Source: Prevotella sp. (GTDB lineage Bacteria; Bacteroidota; Bacteroidia; Bacteroidales; Bacteroidaceae). From it: a stretch of DNA of 33,608 nucleotides. Of the stretch, positions 31,997 through 33,608 are shown piece after piece. The stretch's first letter is position 1, and each line of letters begins with the position of its first letter. The notes under the pieces are model-generated. The model saw only the letters and a program-made list of their open reading frames with translations. It was not told where the DNA came from and searched no databases. The stretch covers positions 1-33,608 of the forward strand of contig JAEENF010000131.1 in the NCBI GenBank assembly GCA_016283605.1. Direction: 5' to 3'. The position numbers and the translations under genes are program-made.

Positions 31997-33608
31997 AAGA
32001 GCAACAACAATGGTGCTGGGGCTAATGGTGATTCTGTTGGCCTTCGCACAAGAAAAACAGACCACAGCGAACGGGTACCCCATCGATCCCATTCCGTTTA
32101 CGAGTGTCAAGATAACCTCTGGCACGTTCTGGGGACAACGATTGGATGCCAGTCGTAAGGTCACTATTCCTCTTGCTTTCTCTAAATGTGAGAGCGAAGG
32201 GCGTTACAAGAACTTTGAGAACGCTGCAGCACACCTCGAAGATCCTTCAAAAGTGTTTAAGGTCAATGGCGTGGGCTATTCTTTTGATGACACCGATCCC
32301 TATAAGACGCTTGAGGGAGCTGCTTACATCCTTCAGACCTATCCAGATAAACGCCTGGAGGCTTACTGTGACTCTGTCATTGATATCATTGGGAAAGCAC
32401 AAGAGCCGGACGGTTATCTCTACACTTCCCGTACCCAGAACCCAGCCGACCCTCACCACTGGGCTGGCGATCGTCGATGGGTGAAGGAGGAAGACCTGAG
32501 CCATGAACTTTACAACCTCGGTCACATGGTAGAGGGTGCCGTAGCTTATTGGCAGGCGACAGGCAAACGTAAGTTCCTGGACATTGCCAGTCGCTACGCT
32601 GATGTGGCATGTAAGGAGGTGGGGCCTCTTCCCGGGCAGATGCGCGTCGTTCCTGGCCACCAGATAGCAGAAATGGCCATGGCACGTCTCTATCTGGCTA
32701 CTGGCAAGAAGAAATACCTTGACTTTGCCAAATTCCTTCTCGACCATCGCGGAAAGACAGAGATTAAGACCGAATACTCGCAAAGCCACAAACCTGTAGT
32801 TGAACAGGACGAAGCTGTAGGTCATGCTGTCCGAGCTGCCTATATGTATGCCGGTATGGCCGATGTGGCCGCTCTTACGGGTGATCAACACTATATCAAA
32901 GCTATCGATACCATTTGGGACAATATTGTCTCCAAGAAACTATATATTACAGGAGGCATTGGTGCTACAGCCAGCGGTGAGGCCTTTGGCAAGAATTATG
33001 AACTACCCAACATGAGTGCCTATTGCGAGACCTGTGCAGCCATTGGTAATGTGTATGTAAACTACCGCCTATTCCTATTACATGGTGAGTCAAAATATTA
33101 CGACGTCCTGGAAAGAACACTCTACAACGGACTTATCAGTGGTGTATCACTCGAAGGTAATGGTTTCTTCTATCCTAACCCCTTGGAGTCGATGGGACAG
33201 CATCAGCGCCAAGCATGGTTCGGCTGCGCTTGTTGTCCAAGCAATATCTGCCGGTTTATTCCCTCTGTGCCCGGTTATGTCTACGCTGTTAAAGATCGTA
33301 ATGTCTACGTTAATCTGTTCCTTTCAAACAAGAGCAATCTGAACGTAGCAGGCAAGAAAGTGAGTCTGAGTCAGGCAACAGAGTATCCTTGGAATGGTGA
33401 TATTACTATTTCGATAGACAAGAATGCTGCAGGACAATTTGCCATGAAAATCCGTATCCCAGGCTGGTTGCGTGGTCAAGTGGTTCCCTCAGATCTCTAT
33501 CAGTATTCTGACAATAAGCGTTTGGGCTACACTATAAAGGTAAACGGACAAGAGGTGGCTGCAAATTTGACTCAGGATGGCTATTATACCATTTACCGTA
33601 AATGGAAG
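31989..33608 (+). CDS. GH127 beta-L-arabinofuranosidase, cut by the right window edge
   Basis: 540 codons visible with no stop; the ORF track misses it because it runs off the window. The ATG at 31989 overlaps the previous stop by 8 nt (ATGAATAA), indicating translational coupling; ATG 32010 is an alternative. A signal peptide (ILLAFAQ) precedes the alpha/alpha barrel. Diagnostic GH127 residues are present: E347 and C349 (YCETCAAIGN), and C415-C416 (FGCACCPSNICRF), the zinc-thiolate nucleophile pair known from Bifidobacterium HypBA1. GELP-like segment FGKNYELPN is also typical. The beta-sandwich domain begins near residue 460 (MKIRIPGWLRG). HypBA1 removes beta-L-arabinofuranose from hydroxyproline-linked chains of extensin. 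Together with the GH146-like gene this gives the locus two enzymes of the same clan, probably for different linkages. Confidence 0.95.
   Translation, partial: MNKRATTMVLGLMVILLAFAQEKQTTANGYPIDPIPFTSVKITSGTFWGQRLDASRKVTIPLAFSKCESEGRYKNFENAAAHLEDPSKVFKVNGVGYSFDDTDPYKTLEGAAYILQTYPDKRLEAYCDSVIDIIGKAQEPDGYLYTSRTQNPADPHHWAGDRRWVKEEDLSHELYNLGHMVEGAVAYWQATGKRKFLDIASRYADVACKEVGPLPGQMRVVPGHQIAEMAMARLYLATGKKKYLDFAKFLLDHRGKTEIKTEYSQSHKPVVEQDEAVGHAVRAAYMYAGMADVAALTGDQHYIKAIDTIWDNIVSKKLYITGGIGATASGEAFGKNYELPNMSAYCETCAAIGNVYVNYRLFLLHGESKYYDVLERTLYNGLISGVSLEGNGFFYPNPLESMGQHQRQAWFGCACCPSNICRFIPSVPGYVYAVKDRNVYVNLFLSNKSNLNVAGKKVSLSQATEYPWNGDITISIDKNAAGQFAMKIRIPGWLRGQVVPSDLYQYSDNKRLGYTIKVNGQEVAANLTQDGYYTIYRKWK

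Overview
The window is from a Bacteroidota chromosome, most likely Prevotella or a close relative (Prevotellaceae). The signs are a SusC/SusD pair, four promoters with the Bacteroidetes -7 box TAnnTTTG, lipoprotein signal peptides, a type IX secretion (T9SS) sorting domain, the short C-terminal tail of the 'QGR...GLYIINGKKVVIK' kind, and heptamer repeats at gene junctions. Nearly all of it is one large polysaccharide/glycoprotein utilization locus (PUL) with 14 protein genes. The first and last are cut by the window edges. I see no tRNA, rRNA, CRISPR array or transposase.

Layout. (1) 13193 down to 1, minus strand: an operon starting with a secreted zincin-like protein carrying a T9SS tail, then a fasciclin lipoprotein, SusC, SusD, a second fasciclin lipoprotein and a third (cut). 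(2) 13487-15910, plus: one secreted protein of five DUF4859-like modules with its own promoter and a strong terminator. (3) 15995-16569: a gene-free convergent gap holding a 345-bp element bounded by 42-bp inverted repeats, then the terminator of the next operon. (4) 26164 down to 16570, minus: a zincin-like protein, a CotH-zincin-DUF4859 fusion, a GH43 with binding modules, and an S9 (DPP-IV-like) peptidase. (5) 26381 to the right edge, plus: GH146-like, a GH97 fused to a lethal-factor-like metallopeptidase domain, and GH127 (cut).

How the parts fit. The enzymes combine two probable beta-L-arabinofuranosidases (GH146 and GH127), a GH43 (often alpha-L-arabinofuranosidase), a GH97 with alpha-galactosidase-type catalytic residues, four HExxH zincin domains and a prolyl-peptidase-family serine peptidase. 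This mix suits an O-glycosylated, proline-rich plant wall glycoprotein such as extensin, which carries Hyp-linked beta-arabinosides and Ser-linked alpha-galactose. The target is an inference, but it explains why peptidases and glycosidases are interleaved. SusC/SusD would import products, while the fasciclin and DUF4859 proteins probably bind substrate or arrange the surface.

Regulation. Three pairs of a TTRGWC motif, each pair spaced exactly 21 bp, lie in the two divergent promoter regions. In the 26-kb region the two pairs are placed symmetrically, 31 nt from each -7 box. This geometry is typical of AraC-type DNA-binding domains, as in hybrid two-component regulators of PULs. The regulator itself is not in the window.
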